A DNA stretch of 64,000 bases, taken from assembly GCA_903935335.1 (NCBI GenBank), contig CAIZRG010000006.1, positions 107,049 through 171,048 on the forward strand, written 5' to 3'. This stretch comes from Oligoflexia bacterium. GTDB lineage: Bacteria > Bdellovibrionota > UBA1018. The position numbers were made by a program, and so were the translations under genes. Positions 1-9,594 of this stretch are shown one piece after another. Every line of letters begins with the position of its first letter. Position 1 is the first letter of the stretch. The notes beneath the pieces were generated by a model. The model saw only the letters and a program-made list of their open reading frames with translations, searched no databases and was not told the origin of the DNA.

Positions 1-5
1 AGGCC

Positions 6-1655
6 GTGATCAAAGCCGATCAAATTCTTAAAGAATACCAATCCTTTAGTCCTTCAGATTTAAGGAAACAGATGGAACTAGTTAGAAATTCTCCTGAATT
101 TAAGAAACTCATGGAACTGCAGGAAGACAGTGCAAATAAGGAAAAAGAAAAAGCACTTCTAGAAAAAATAGGCAAAAAGGCAATAAAATTTATTGCAACT
201 GAAGGCCCTTTTGGTGTTTTAGCAGAAAAAGCTACAGACTGTTTAGCTCATTCAGGGGAAAAAGCAAAAGCTGCTTTTTGCAGCAACTCAAATCAAGAAA
301 AAGAAAAAAGAATTCCACTGAAAGAATTAATTCCTGGAGACAGCAAAAAAATTGCAGCCATTAAAATTGGAGAAGGCGTATTACTAGTCACTTTTGGAGT
401 CACAGGAACTGTTGCTGGTGTTTTTTCTTTTGGCTTAGGTACACTCCCATTTTCACTGACAAACATAGGAATTGAGATGGTTGTAGATCCTGTGACTCAT
501 AAAATGGGTCATTTTAATAGACAAAAAATAATAGATACTGCTTCTAGTTCTATATTAGAAAAACCATCTAACTCACGAGAAGTCTTGACTACCCGAACAA
601 TAGAATCTGGGGCTGAAAAAGCATCTTATGCTCCAATAAAATCCACCATTGAATATGCTGAAAATGCAGCACTCTATAAAACTGCTGCGGTTATCCCCTT
701 CGCTGGATTAAGTTGGCAAATAATTCACGGTCTTTCTAATATAAAAAAAGGGATCACTGGCTACGAAAAAGACCATGAAATTTTGAAAAAATATGAGCTT
801 ATTTATCAAAATATTTTGAAAGAAAACATTAATCAAACGAAAAAAAATATTGCTGAAATTCAAAGAGAACTAAACTCCCTTTCGATAGGAGAAGATGAAA
901 GCGTAAGTTCTTTTGATATTGACATGAAGCAGTCAGCTCTTTGTACAGCTGAAGCTTGGTTGAATGAATTTCAGGAAAAATCAGATGAAAAATTTAAAAA
1001 AAGACACAAATATCTCGATGAAAAACTTGCACTTGAGAAAAAGAGAGATCATCTCAAAAATGAGGCCCTTTCGGTCATTGGTTTAGATGAGACAAAACGA
1101 GATCAGAAAAAAATCTTAAAACTTAATCAAAATTTATCGGATTTAGAAAAACAATTGGATAAAGAATATATGAATGCAATTCAGGAGTTTCACCAGGTCT
1201 TTCCAGATGCTTCATCTCAACAGGGTTGTCCAATCCATTCTCACGATCAAAGATTTACTGATCCGAGGTGCTGGGGATATTGGAGTCGTACCAGTGTTAA
1301 TGAAATTGAAAAAATCGAAGCTCAAGGAATTGAAGGATTAAAACAAGCACACGACATTATTCAAAAGAAACAGGATCGAAATTTTGCCTTAGTTGCTCAA
1401 ATTAAAGAAAATCTAGAAAAACAGCTTCAATCTTCAACTCGACTTACACCCATTGAGGTTCAATATGAAAATGTTGATTCTAGCAATCTCTCTCAGATAG
1501 AAGCAGGAGCACAACCCAGCTCATTGAAGATCACCCATAGCGAAAAGCTTTTGTTCAGAACCACCAGTAAAGCTTTGAAGAAAGCTGAAAAAACGAGTCA
1601 GGAGAAAAGACGGACTGAGCTCGAAGAGCTTCGGATTAAAAATGCAAGTCGTTGA
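6..1655 (+). CDS. Coiled-coil protein of unknown function, possibly 5'-partial
   Basis: I do not recognise this 549-residue protein. It is rich in Lys, Glu and Gln, with long charged helical stretches at about 1-100 and 250-400 that look like coiled coil. Two hydrophobic segments (about 115-160, Gly-rich, and about 228-248) could enter or cross a membrane. The first codon used is GTG, but the frame is open to the left edge of the window and no ribosome-binding site can be seen, so the true start may lie outside. There is no Sec signal at this start. It ends about 280 bp before rho on the same strand. A host-interaction or structural role is possible, but nothing in the sequence proves it. Confidence 0.6.
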   Translation: MIKADQILKEYQSFSPSDLRKQMELVRNSPEFKKLMELQEDSANKEKEKALLEKIGKKAIKFIATEGPFGVLAEKATDCLAHSGEKAKAAFCSNSNQEKEKRIPLKELIPGDSKKIAAIKIGEGVLLVTFGVTGTVAGVFSFGLGTLPFSLTNIGIEMVVDPVTHKMGHFNRQKIIDTASSSILEKPSNSREVLTTRTIESGAEKASYAPIKSTIEYAENAALYKTAAVIPFAGLSWQIIHGLSNIKKGITGYEKDHEILKKYELIYQNILKENINQTKKNIAEIQRELNSLSIGEDESVSSFDIDMKQSALCTAEAWLNEFQEKSDEKFKKRHKYLDEKLALEKKRDHLKNEALSVIGLDETKRDQKKILKLNQNLSDLEKQLDKEYMNAIQEFHQVFPDASSQQGCPIHSHDQRFTDPRCWGYWSRTSVNEIEKIEAQGIEGLKQAHDIIQKKQDRNFALVAQIKENLEKQLQSSTRLTPIEVQYENVDSSNLSQIEAGAQPSSLKITHSEKLLFRTTSKALKKAEKTSQEKRRTELEELRIKNASR

Positions 1656-1934
1656 GACCCCTTGAAAAAATACTGGAATGCTGATTGACGCTGATTTTAC
1701 AAGGAATTCCTGTTCCCATCATTTTTTCCTTTACTCAGGTGAAAGTGTTTGTTATTCGGTCTTCAGCAGTTAGCATTGCTGCGATATCAATCCAAAAACC
1801 AAAACCGCACTATAAAAATTTTAGATGAGCGGTTCAAAAACTATCGTTATCCTCCCAACAATTATTTTGTCACGCTCAACTTGAAGGGGATGTTTGGTAA
1901 CTGAAAGTCAACGGAAAGCAATTGAGGGAATTGC
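1656..1934. other. Intergenic stretch before rho
   Basis: No complete gene is visible. A short plus-strand frame around 1780-1900 reads like protein (KILDERFKNYRYPP is recognisable) but has no start and runs into a stop, so it may be a fragment of a lost gene. A GAGGG ribosome-binding site for rho lies at 1924-1928. I see no clear terminator or tRNA. Confidence 0.4.
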
Positions 1935-3182
1935 ATGCATCTCAGAGAATTAAAAGAAAAAAAGATTGGCGATTTAGTAGAAATGGGAAAAGAGCTTGGC
2001 ATTGAAAATGCCGGTGGAATGCGAAAACAGGATCTCATTTTTGCCGTTTTACAAAAAAAAGCTGAAAAAGACGAGCATATCTACGCAGATGGAGTACTTG
2101 AGTGCTTACCTGATGGTTTTGGTTTTCTTCGTGCTCCTGACTATAACTATCTCCCTGGACCGGATGATGTGTATGTATCCCCCTCTCAAATTCGCCGATT
2201 TGGGTTAAGAACAGGAGATACTGTAAGCGGTTCTGTCAGAGCCCCTAAGGAGGGAGAGCGATATTTTGCCCTTCTTAAGGTCGAGCAGGTCAATTTTCAA
2301 ACTCCAGAGATTAACTCTGAAAAAGTCCTATTTGATAACCTCACCCCGCTTTATCCCAATAAAAGAATCAGCCTTGAGTATCAACCGAATATCTACAGCA
2401 CTCGCATCATTGATATGATGGTTCCACTCGGTAAAGGTCAGCGCTGTTTAATTGTGGCACCTCCTCGTGCTGGTAAAACTGTTCTGATGCAAGACATTGC
2501 CAATGCCATCACCACCAATCACCCTGAGATTAAACTGATTGTTCTTTTAATTGATGAACGACCTGAAGAAGTCACTGATATGCAGCGATCGGTCAAAGGG
2601 GAAGTCGTCAGTTCAACTTTCGATGAACAAGCTTCTAGGCACGTCCAAGTTGCTGAAATGGTGATTGAAAAAGCAAAGCGACTGGTTGAAAACAAATATG
2701 ATGTAGTGATCTTACTGGACTCAATCACAAGACTGGCACGAGCTTATAATTCAGTGGTTCCTCCCTCTGGAAAAATTCTTTCAGGTGGAGTTGACTCAAA
2801 CGCACTCCATAAGCCAAAGCGATTTTTTGGTGCTGCCAGAAATATTGAAGAAGGTGGATCCTTGACCATTATTGCCACTTCACTCGTTGAAACAGGCTCA
2901 CGAATGGATGAAGTGATCTTTGAAGAGTTCAAAGGAACTGGAAATTCTGAAATTCATTTAGACAGAAAACTCATGGAAAAACGAATATTCCCCTGCCTAG
3001 ATATCAATAAGTCTGCGACTCGAAAGGAAGAACTCTTGCTTCCTAAGGAAATGCTCAATCGTTTATGGATCTTGCGTAAAGTTTTGCACCCCATGAATAC
3101 GGTGGATGCCATGGAGTTTCTCCTTGAAAAGGTTGCTGCAACGAAGACCAATGAAGACTTTGTTAAAGCTATGAGCGGCTAA
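1935..3182 (+). CDS. rho: Transcription termination factor Rho
   Basis: Rho is the hexameric RNA-dependent ATPase that ends transcription at Rho-dependent sites. The 415-residue length is typical. In order: an N-terminal Rho helix-loop-helix ([20 protein letters not shown]), a cold-shock-like RNA-binding domain with the DGFGFLR motif at about 60-67, and a RecA-type ATPase with the P-loop APPRAGKT at about 174-181, the Walker B region [16 protein letters not shown] and the [19 protein letters not shown] Q/R loop. The ATG start has a GAGGG Shine-Dalgarno six bases upstream. It lies just ahead of mltG on the same strand. The identification is secure. Confidence 0.97.
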   Translation: MHLRELKEKKIGDLVEMGKELGIENAGGMRKQDLIFAVLQKKAEKDEHIYADGVLECLPDGFGFLRAPDYNYLPGPDDVYVSPSQIRRFGLRTGDTVSGSVRAPKEGERYFALLKVEQVNFQTPEINSEKVLFDNLTPLYPNKRISLEYQPNIYSTRIIDMMVPLGKGQRCLIVAPPRAGKTVLMQDIANAITTNHPEIKLIVLLIDERPEEVTDMQRSVKGEVVSSTFDEQASRHVQVAEMVIEKAKRLVENKYDVVILLDSITRLARAYNSVVPPSGKILSGGVDSNALHKPKRFFGAARNIEEGGSLTIIATSLVETGSRMDEVIFEEFKGTGNSEIHLDRKLMEKRIFPCLDINKSATRKEELLLPKEMLNRLWILRKVLHPMNTVDAMEFLLEKVAATKTNEDFVKAMSG

Positions 3183-3230
3183 ACAGATCTATTGCTCATT
3201 AGACCGAATTTTAGTTACACTATTTTCAGA

Positions 3231-4334
3231 ATGGGAAATCAATCAAGACCCCCAAAAATAGGCGTTTTTCTTTTATTCTTAGTTCTCCTCATAGCCATCC
3301 CACTTGTTCAAGCCGTTATTTTTACGTTTTCTCCTCTTAAGCCTCATTCGACGGAGTCAGCAATCTTTGAAGTCCAAAAAGGCCAAAATCCAAACGAACT
3401 CACCAAAGCTCTTATTAACAGAGGAATTATTTCTCAGGGGAAAAAATTCCTCTGGGTGGGTCGAATAGGGAGACAATGGAGTCGAGTCAAGGCGGGGGAG
3501 TACCGTTTTTCACCCACCATGTCTCCAGCTTCTATTTTCTCAGTCCTCACTTCAGGGGTGAGCATGAAATATCCTCTCACCCTTCGAGAGGGTGAAAATA
3601 TGTATGAGTTGGCTCAAGATTTAGAATCTAAAAACCTCGCTAAAAAAGAAGAATTTCTGGCCTTATGCAAAAATCCAGATTTCATTGCTTCGCTAGGTTT
3701 ATTTCATGACTTACCTCCCACAAGCTTAGAAGGTTATCTATTTCCGGATACCTATTTTTTCAATAAAGCAATGACCAACACTGACATGATCAAACAAATG
3801 GTCAAACATTTCTTTGACTTTTGGGGCCCTCACGAACAAGAGCGCTCAATTCAACTGAAGCTCACCCGACATGAAATCATCACTTTAGCCTCAATGATTG
3901 AAAAAGAAACAGGTGCACCTGAAGAAAGGCCTTTGATCAGTTCTATTTTCCATAATCGGCTTCACCTGAAAATGCGTCTTCAGAGTGACCCCACCACCAT
4001 TTATGGTATGTGGGATCGTTACCACGGAAAAATTCATAAAAAAGACCTTCTCGAAAAAAATAAGTATAACACCTATACAATTCAAGCTCTTCCAGTTGGA
4101 CCTATTGCAAACCCAGGAAAAGAATCTATTCAGGCAGCCCTTTTTCCAGCTGAATCTCCATTTCTCTACTTTGTTTCTCATAATGATGGAACCCATAAAT
4201 TTTCAAAAACTATTCAAGAACATAATCAAGCGGTTCAAAAATACCAACTGGATCCAAAAGCAAGACTGGGTAAGAGCTGGCGAGATCGACTCAAAAATAA
4301 CCAGGTTTTATCAAAAACAAAAAATTCCAAATAG
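3231..4334 (+). CDS. mltG: Endolytic transglycosylase MltG (YceG family)
   Basis: MltG is an inner-membrane lytic transglycosylase that cuts nascent glycan strands and sets their length. One N-terminal membrane anchor (about residues 10-31) is followed by a LysM-like region and the YceG catalytic domain. Diagnostic motifs are ASMIEKETGAPEERP, with the expected catalytic Glu near 224, then NRLxxxMRLQSDPTTIYG and YNTYTIQALPVGPIANPG, all family hallmarks. The frame is open back to a TTG at 3192. I prefer the ATG at 3231 because it places the membrane segment close to the N-terminus, though neither start has a good Shine-Dalgarno. The 3' end overlaps the convergent downstream gene by 24 bp. Confidence 0.93.
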   Translation: MGNQSRPPKIGVFLLFLVLLIAIPLVQAVIFTFSPLKPHSTESAIFEVQKGQNPNELTKALINRGIISQGKKFLWVGRIGRQWSRVKAGEYRFSPTMSPASIFSVLTSGVSMKYPLTLREGENMYELAQDLESKNLAKKEEFLALCKNPDFIASLGLFHDLPPTSLEGYLFPDTYFFNKAMTNTDMIKQMVKHFFDFWGPHEQERSIQLKLTRHEIITLASMIEKETGAPEERPLISSIFHNRLHLKMRLQSDPTTIYGMWDRYHGKIHKKDLLEKNKYNTYTIQALPVGPIANPGKESIQAALFPAESPFLYFVSHNDGTHKFSKTIQEHNQAVQKYQLDPKARLGKSWRDRLKNNQVLSKTKNSK

Positions 4335-5534
4335 AATCATAGCGAGATGGATCATCAGCAAAAGAGACGCAGCCTCCAAATGAGCAGCCCAATGGTGACC
4401 CACAAAGTCAAAACCTGTCAGATTAATTCCAAAAAAAATACTAATCAAAATTCCCAAAGACACCCACCGGGGATGATCCACATGCTGGCGCACGAGTAAA
4501 ACAGCTAAAGGGAGACTCATCACAAAGTAGGGTTTCCAAATTAAATGGGATGGAACAATCAGCAAAGCAATCAAAACAGCAATCCAGACCTTATACCGCC
4601 GACGAGAGCCTAGAATAACCCAAGCCAGAATCAGTCCCATCAGAGTGATTGTCCAAAAAAGGGACAGCAATACTATCTGAAATTCTGAAAGCCATGCCTG
4701 ACCAAAAACTAGGGGGTGACTTCCTTCTGAAAGGACTGAAGTAGGCCGTCCACTCAAATAATGATACAAAAGGGCTGTAAAACTTTGATTATGGGATTCC
4801 ATGGGCAAACCACGAGCCAAAAGGGCTTCACGCCAGTCCAGAAAAAGTTTTCCAGTGGGTTCTAAACCCAGGCTCAGCAACGGCAGGAAAAGGGCTACTG
4901 CTAATCCAAGAAAAGTTGCTTGCCTTTCAAGTTTTAACTTCTTGGGATCAATCCCCTCAGTCACAACCCAAGGGACTATCAATAATGGCAACGGAAAAAG
5001 TTTTACGACAGCAACAAAGGTTAAAATACCCCATCGCAAAATTTCCCAAAACGCTGAATTTGTTTTCTCAAAATGTCCAGTCAAACCCCACAAGCAAGCT
5101 GCAACAATGAATAAATTCACTTGGCCGTACTCAAAATCAATAAGAACGGGGCGTGCTATCAAAACAACCCCCCAAACACTGACTCCCCAGGATAAAAATA
5201 ACTTTTTCCGATCGGATGTTCCACTCAGTCGATGAATCATAAAGCCTAAGACAGCCACTTTCAGTGCACACCAAAAACCCAGAGCTGTATTTTTTGGAAG
5301 AAAGGCCATAGGAGAAAGCAGCCAAGCAAAGCTTGGACTATAAAGAAATCGATCTGGACTCACCCGATAAATTTCTGTTCCACGCCCAGCTAAGACAAGT
5401 CGCCAAGCTTCATAAAAGACAGAGAAATCATGACCTTCTTTTGTATAAGCACGAAGGATCCCAAAGAAAATGACCCCAAGTAAGCTGACCCAGCCTAGAA
5501 CTAAAAAAAATTTCTTTGAAAACAATCTCTTCAT
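4311..5534 (-). CDS. Polytopic membrane protein, DUF2029/GT87-type glycosyltransferase
   Basis: A 407-residue protein with roughly ten hydrophobic helices. The N-terminal pattern (anchor helix, then HDFSVFYEAWRLVLAGRG and YSPSFAWLLSPM) matches the DUF2029/GT87 family, whose characterised members are polyprenyl-phosphate-mannose-dependent mannosyltransferases. The acceptor here is unknown. The conserved early Asp of the GT-C fold is plausibly the D of HDFSVFY. It overlaps the downstream part of mltG on the opposite strand. Its start overlaps the stop of the methyltransferase gene upstream by 4 bp (ATGA), so the two are probably co-transcribed. Confidence 0.75.
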   Translation of the reverse strand: MKRLFSKKFFLVLGWVSLLGVIFFGILRAYTKEGHDFSVFYEAWRLVLAGRGTEIYRVSPDRFLYSPSFAWLLSPMAFLPKNTALGFWCALKVAVLGFMIHRLSGTSDRKKLFLSWGVSVWGVVLIARPVLIDFEYGQVNLFIVAACLWGLTGHFEKTNSAFWEILRWGILTFVAVVKLFPLPLLIVPWVVTEGIDPKKLKLERQATFLGLAVALFLPLLSLGLEPTGKLFLDWREALLARGLPMESHNQSFTALLYHYLSGRPTSVLSEGSHPLVFGQAWLSEFQIVLLSLFWTITLMGLILAWVILGSRRRYKVWIAVLIALLIVPSHLIWKPYFVMSLPLAVLLVRQHVDHPRWVSLGILISIFFGINLTGFDFVGHHWAAHLEAASLLLMIHLAMILFGIFCF

Positions 5535-6097
5535 ACAGAATCAACCTGTCGTTGCCTCATCTCCAGGATGGAAGAAGCCATAAAAGGAAAAAAAGGACTC
5601 CGATACTCTTCCTCCAACTGAAGAAGTCTCCACTTCAATTGAAGTTCTGGCTGTAGAGGATCTATCACCCCCATAAAGCCACCCATAGATGTGACTGATA
5701 AAATCCTATGGCATGGGATTAAAATAGGAAGTGGATTTTTTCGGAGGGCTTGACCAACGGCTCGAAAAGCTGATTTTTTACCCACCTGAGCAGCAAGCCA
5801 TCCATAAGTTCTTGTTTCCCCATGAGGAACCCGGGACGTCCATAAATAAACCTCTTTCTGAAATTCGGACCAACCGGACTGATCTATCTGGCTCCAAGGA
5901 ATTTGGACGATAGGCTGACCCCTATAAAAAAACACTGTTATTTGATCAACAATACTTTGCAAGCACTGAGGTAGCTTCACCTTATTTTGGCAAGAGGCAA
6001 ATGGGTGTTGGGACCACTCCACTTGACTCAGTAAGCCCTGAGAACTCCAATGGACTAAAATACTGCCGAAACTGATTGGAAATTGAAAATAATTCAA
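5531..6097 (-). CDS. ogt: Methylated-DNA-protein cysteine methyltransferase
   Basis: This suicide enzyme transfers alkyl groups from O6-alkylguanine in DNA to its own cysteine. The 188-residue protein has the Ogt/MGMT C-terminal domain: VPHGETRTYGWLA, RAVGQALRKNPLPILIPCHRI with the acceptor Cys at position 139 in PCHR, and a following GGFMG. The N-terminal 70 residues are poorly conserved, as is usual. It is first in a two-gene minus-strand unit with the GT87-type gene, overlapping it by 4 bp, and is divergent from the MscS gene across about 75 bp. Whether the name should be ogt or ada-type is uncertain; the activity class is not. Confidence 0.9.
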   Translation of the reverse strand: MNYFQFPISFGSILVHWSSQGLLSQVEWSQHPFASCQNKVKLPQCLQSIVDQITVFFYRGQPIVQIPWSQIDQSGWSEFQKEVYLWTSRVPHGETRTYGWLAAQVGKKSAFRAVGQALRKNPLPILIPCHRILSVTSMGGFMGVIDPLQPELQLKWRLLQLEEEYRSPFFPFMASSILEMRQRQVDSV

Positions 6098-6174
6098 GCT
6101 TTGAAATCCTCATCGAAGTTTGGCATTGCAAACTTGGAATATCAATTCGTTTGTGATATAAAATAAAGAAATTG

Positions 6175-7209
6175 ATGATGATACTTCATTTCTTTAAAAA
6201 TGTTATTTTAGAAGAATGCCTTCGATGGATTGGAGTATTAGCTCTCACTTTTATCTGCATTAAGACCTGCCGTATTATTTTAAAAAGAGTCCAAAGCATC
6301 CGAGGGAGTCAAATCCTCAATAACCTTGTCCCCTCGATTTCAAATATTCTTTACATTGTTGGACTCAAAGTTTGTATTGAATTAGCTCCGGTCACTGGAA
6401 AATTAGAAATTTGGCTTGAGAATAGTCTTTATATTTTATCAGTAATTATTTTTCTCAACCTTTTTAGAAAAGCAGCTCTCATTGGACTTGAGTGGAATGG
6501 CTGGAAATCTACTGGCTCAAAAACCCTAAGTTTGAATTTTATTCCACTTTTAAGAAACTTGACTACTTTATTTATTTTTCTAAGTGGCACAATGATGATC
6601 TTAACCCACTTCCATTACGACGTTATGTCTTTAGTCACTGCTTTAGGAGTGGGTTCTTTAGCTGTTGGCTTAGCTGCAAAAGACACTTTGTCTAATATGA
6701 TTTCAGGATTTATTTTAATTATCGATCGTAACTTAAATTCAGGGGATAGAATTAATTTAGGCGGAATAGTTGGTGATGTTCAAGAAATTGGCTTAAGAAG
6801 TACCTCTATCAAAATGAATGAAGGAAATACCCTCATTGTTCCAAACTCAGATCTCGTAAACACAAAAATTCTCAACCTTTCTCTGCCTACCCGGGAAATC
6901 ATAGTCACAACTCTGATTCGAGTTTCCTATTCAAGTCCGTTCCCCTGGATTAAAAATGAGTGTTTAAGCATTTTAAATGAAATGAACCGAATTGTCACTC
7001 ATCACCCTATTACGGTTGATATCACTAGTCTCTCTGAAGGCCACCAGATCATTAAAATTGGATTTTGGATCTCTGACATCAAAGACCAATCGTCTGTTCT
7101 ATCTGAATTCCATGAAAAAATTCTATTGAAACTTCAACAACAAAACATTCTACTCCTCCCCCCCTACTCTCTCCCAGGCCTGCATGAACCTTCTTCAAAG
7201 GTCATTTGA
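6175..7209 (+). CDS. mscS: Small-conductance mechanosensitive channel (MscS family)
   Basis: Inner-membrane channel that opens under membrane tension and protects against hypo-osmotic shock. Three or four hydrophobic helices occupy about residues 5-165. The pore-lining TM3 is visible as LVTALGVGSLAVGLAAKDTLSNMISG (shown as a pattern, about 155-180), with the Gly/Ala packing typical of MscS. It is followed by the beta domain (GDRINLGGIVGDVQEIGLRST, then IVPNSDLVN). The TTG at 6172 directly precedes ATG codons at 6175 and 6178; I choose 6175. The 344-residue length is intermediate between MscS and the longer YnaI types. Confidence 0.88.
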   Translation: MMILHFFKNVILEECLRWIGVLALTFICIKTCRIILKRVQSIRGSQILNNLVPSISNILYIVGLKVCIELAPVTGKLEIWLENSLYILSVIIFLNLFRKAALIGLEWNGWKSTGSKTLSLNFIPLLRNLTTLFIFLSGTMMILTHFHYDVMSLVTALGVGSLAVGLAAKDTLSNMISGFILIIDRNLNSGDRINLGGIVGDVQEIGLRSTSIKMNEGNTLIVPNSDLVNTKILNLSLPTREIIVTTLIRVSYSSPFPWIKNECLSILNEMNRIVTHHPITVDITSLSEGHQIIKIGFWISDIKDQSSVLSEFHEKILLKLQQQNILLLPPYSLPGLHEPSSKVI

Positions 7210-7298
7210 AGCTCAGACCAAAGGCTGTGGTTTCGCTTGTGAATCATTTTTAAGCAGGTTAGTGTTTATTGAATTCATAAGACAGGAGAATTAAGTTT

Positions 7299-9002
7299 GT
7301 GTCATCCTATGTTGTACTAGCTAGAAAATGGCGTCCAAAACAGTTTTCAGATATGGTCGGCCAATCCCCCATTGTTCGTACTTTAAATAATGCGATCCTC
7401 TCAAATCGAGTCCACCATGCTTATTTGTTTACAGGATCTCGGGGCATTGGAAAGACGTCGATTGCAAGAATTTTTGCAAAAGTCCTAAGATGTGAGAACA
7501 CTCAACTTGTCCATGAGCTCCTAAGATCCTGTGACAACTGCTCAAGTTGTACTGAAATCTCAGCAGGCAACAGTATCGAAGTTCTAGAAATTGATGGTGC
7601 ATCCAATAATGGAGTTGAGTCAGTCAGAGAAATCCGAGAAAATGCTAAATACCTACCTGCAACGGGACATCGTAAAATATACATCATTGATGAAGTCCAT
7701 ATGCTCACCACAGCTGCTTTCAACGCTCTACTCAAGACTCTTGAAGAACCTCCCTCCCATGTCATTTTTATTTTCGCTACGACTGAACCTCATAAGATCC
7801 CAGCTACGATTCTCTCACGTTGCCAACGATTTGATTACCGAAAGGTGAACCTTCACCAAATCCAAACACGCTTGAATGAAATCATTGAAGCAGAGCAGAT
7901 CCATGCGCAACCGGGTGCACTTGCTTTGATCTCACGAGCAGCTGAAGGAAGTATGAGAGATGCTCTTTCTTTACTCGATCAAGTCATTGCCTTTTCTGGA
8001 ACACAAATTTCTGTACAATCTGTCCGAGAAAGTATTGGCTTGATTGAAGGTCAAACTCTTCTGGAGGTCTTAAATGGAATTTTTAGAAAAACCCCACTGA
8101 GAGCACTTCAGGCTGTTGAGCAAGCTTATGCACAAGGCTATGATTTACGATTATTCACTCGCAACCTCATTGAATTTTTGCATGCAACACTTCTCATCCA
8201 AATAGGAGCATCTCCCCTGAACACAGATTCTCATGCAAACCTGTACTCAAGTCTTGAGCTTTCAGAAGAAGAGTGGAAAGGACTAGAACAACTTTCGAAG
8301 CTTCGCGCGATTGAAGAAATTGAGCTTTTCTTTCAAGTTCTTCACCAAGGTTTAGATTGGATCGCACGATCCTCACAGCCAAAGATTGTCCTTGATGTGC
8401 TCATCATCAAATGCGCAACCTCAGAAGCTCTGGTTTATCTGGATGCGCTCCCTCAACCCCAAAAGACCTATTCAAATCCACCAGAAAAATCACCTCCTGA
8501 ACTACCTAGTCACCCCACTCAGACTGAAGGAGTTAGTCTGTCTTGGGAAGGGTTTATCGAGCATACTAAAAAATCACGTCCCCTTCTTGCTTCTCTTTTG
8601 GAGTATGCCTCTGCCGTGAAACTTCCTTCACATCTTAAGGTTAAACATTCATCCACCCCGACTTCCCCCCCTCTCTCTCCAGCAGAAAAAACCATTCTCC
8701 TCTCTTTTTCTCCTACAGAGGTCTACTTTAGGGAACAGCTTCAATCACGAGTCTATCAGGAACAATTGATTCAACTTTCTAAAGAATATTGGGGGGATAG
8801 AATCGCTTTTCAGATTGAACTCAAAGACCGAGGAGAAAGCCTGATTGCTCGAAAAGACCGAGAGGAAAAAGAACGCCTTCATTTAATTCGTGAAAAAGCA
8901 AAAAATGACCCGATCTTATTAGAAGCAAGATCTCTCTTTGGGGGAGAAATTGGGCCAATTGATGTCCTGGAGGCTAGCAACCATGCAACCGACTCTCCGT
9001 GA
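7299..9002 (+). CDS. dnaX: DNA polymerase III subunits gamma/tau
   Basis: Clamp-loader ATPase of the replicative polymerase. The start is GTG with a good CAGGAGAA Shine-Dalgarno at 7283-7290. The AAA+ core shows Walker A GSRGIGKTS (about 46-54), a zinc-binding segment with CDNCSSC, Walker B IIDEVHML, sensor 1 FATTEPHKIPATILSRCQRFDYR and the box SRAAEGSMRDALSLLDQ. Beyond about residue 370 a Pro/Ser-rich linker and a tau-like tail of about 190 residues follow. I saw no obvious frameshift signal that would make a shorter gamma form. The 3' end overlaps recR by 20 bp. Confidence 0.96.
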   Translation: MSSYVVLARKWRPKQFSDMVGQSPIVRTLNNAILSNRVHHAYLFTGSRGIGKTSIARIFAKVLRCENTQLVHELLRSCDNCSSCTEISAGNSIEVLEIDGASNNGVESVREIRENAKYLPATGHRKIYIIDEVHMLTTAAFNALLKTLEEPPSHVIFIFATTEPHKIPATILSRCQRFDYRKVNLHQIQTRLNEIIEAEQIHAQPGALALISRAAEGSMRDALSLLDQVIAFSGTQISVQSVRESIGLIEGQTLLEVLNGIFRKTPLRALQAVEQAYAQGYDLRLFTRNLIEFLHATLLIQIGASPLNTDSHANLYSSLELSEEEWKGLEQLSKLRAIEEIELFFQVLHQGLDWIARSSQPKIVLDVLIIKCATSEALVYLDALPQPQKTYSNPPEKSPPELPSHPTQTEGVSLSWEGFIEHTKKSRPLLASLLEYASAVKLPSHLKVKHSSTPTSPPLSPAEKTILLSFSPTEVYFREQLQSRVYQEQLIQLSKEYWGDRIAFQIELKDRGESLIARKDREEKERLHLIREKAKNDPILLEARSLFGGEIGPIDVLEASNHATDSP

Positions 9003-9594
9003 TCCAGTCTCTACACTGATTTTCGAACTTTCCAAACTTCCAGGTATTGGAGAAAAAACAGCAACTCGACTCTCTTATTTCGTCCTCAAACAGGATGGAA
9101 ACTATGCTCAAGCACTGGCCCAAGCTATTTTAAATGCCAAACAAAACACTCAACTTTGCCAATATTGCTTTACTTTTACTGATATCAATCCTTGCCGAAT
9201 TTGTGCTCATCCGAGTCGCACTCAAGGAGTGATTTGTGTGGTTGAAAGGCCAGCTGATTTATTTTCAATTGAGCAATCAGGAGCTTATCCTGGGGTTTAC
9301 CATGTCCTCCATGGGGTATTATCTCCTTTAGATGGAGTTGGACCTGAAGAGCTTAAAATTCATGAATTATTAGTTCGAATCCGTGATTCTTCTCACCCCA
9401 TTGAAGAGGTCATCCTCGCCACGAACCCCAACGTTGAAGGAGAAGCAACAGCACTTTATTTAGCTAAAATTCTAAAATCTATTGGAGTACGAGTCACTCG
9501 ACTAGCACGAGGTATGCCTGTAGGGGGCTTGCTTGAATACACAGATCGTTTGACAATTGGTAAGGCATTAGAAAACCGAATGGAGATCCAATAA
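8983..9594 (+). CDS. recR: Recombination mediator protein RecR
   Basis: RecR loads RecA at gaps together with RecF/RecO. The frame is open further upstream, but the ATG at 8983 is right because TGGAGG sits just ahead of it and the protein then starts in the family-typical way. Residues about 13-30 form the helix-hairpin-helix (SKLPGIGEKTATRL). A C4 zinc finger uses Cys59, Cys62, Cys71 and Cys74. The Toprim domain begins at VICVVERPADL and carries GVGPEEL. Length is 203 residues, normal for the family. It overlaps dnaX by 20 bp and is followed without spacing by mglA. The usual ybaB/ebfC gene between dnaX and recR is missing. Confidence 0.95.
   Translation: MQPTLRDPVSTLIFELSKLPGIGEKTATRLSYFVLKQDGNYAQALAQAILNAKQNTQLCQYCFTFTDINPCRICAHPSRTQGVICVVERPADLFSIEQSGAYPGVYHVLHGVLSPLDGVGPEELKIHELLVRIRDSSHPIEEVILATNPNVEGEATALYLAKILKSIGVRVTRLARGMPVGGLLEYTDRLTIGKALENRMEIQ

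Noticed and set aside
4801..5235. 144-codon plus-strand frame inside the GT87-type gene
   Set aside because: Antisense shadow of a clear membrane-protein gene; composition is not protein-like and no start signal is present.
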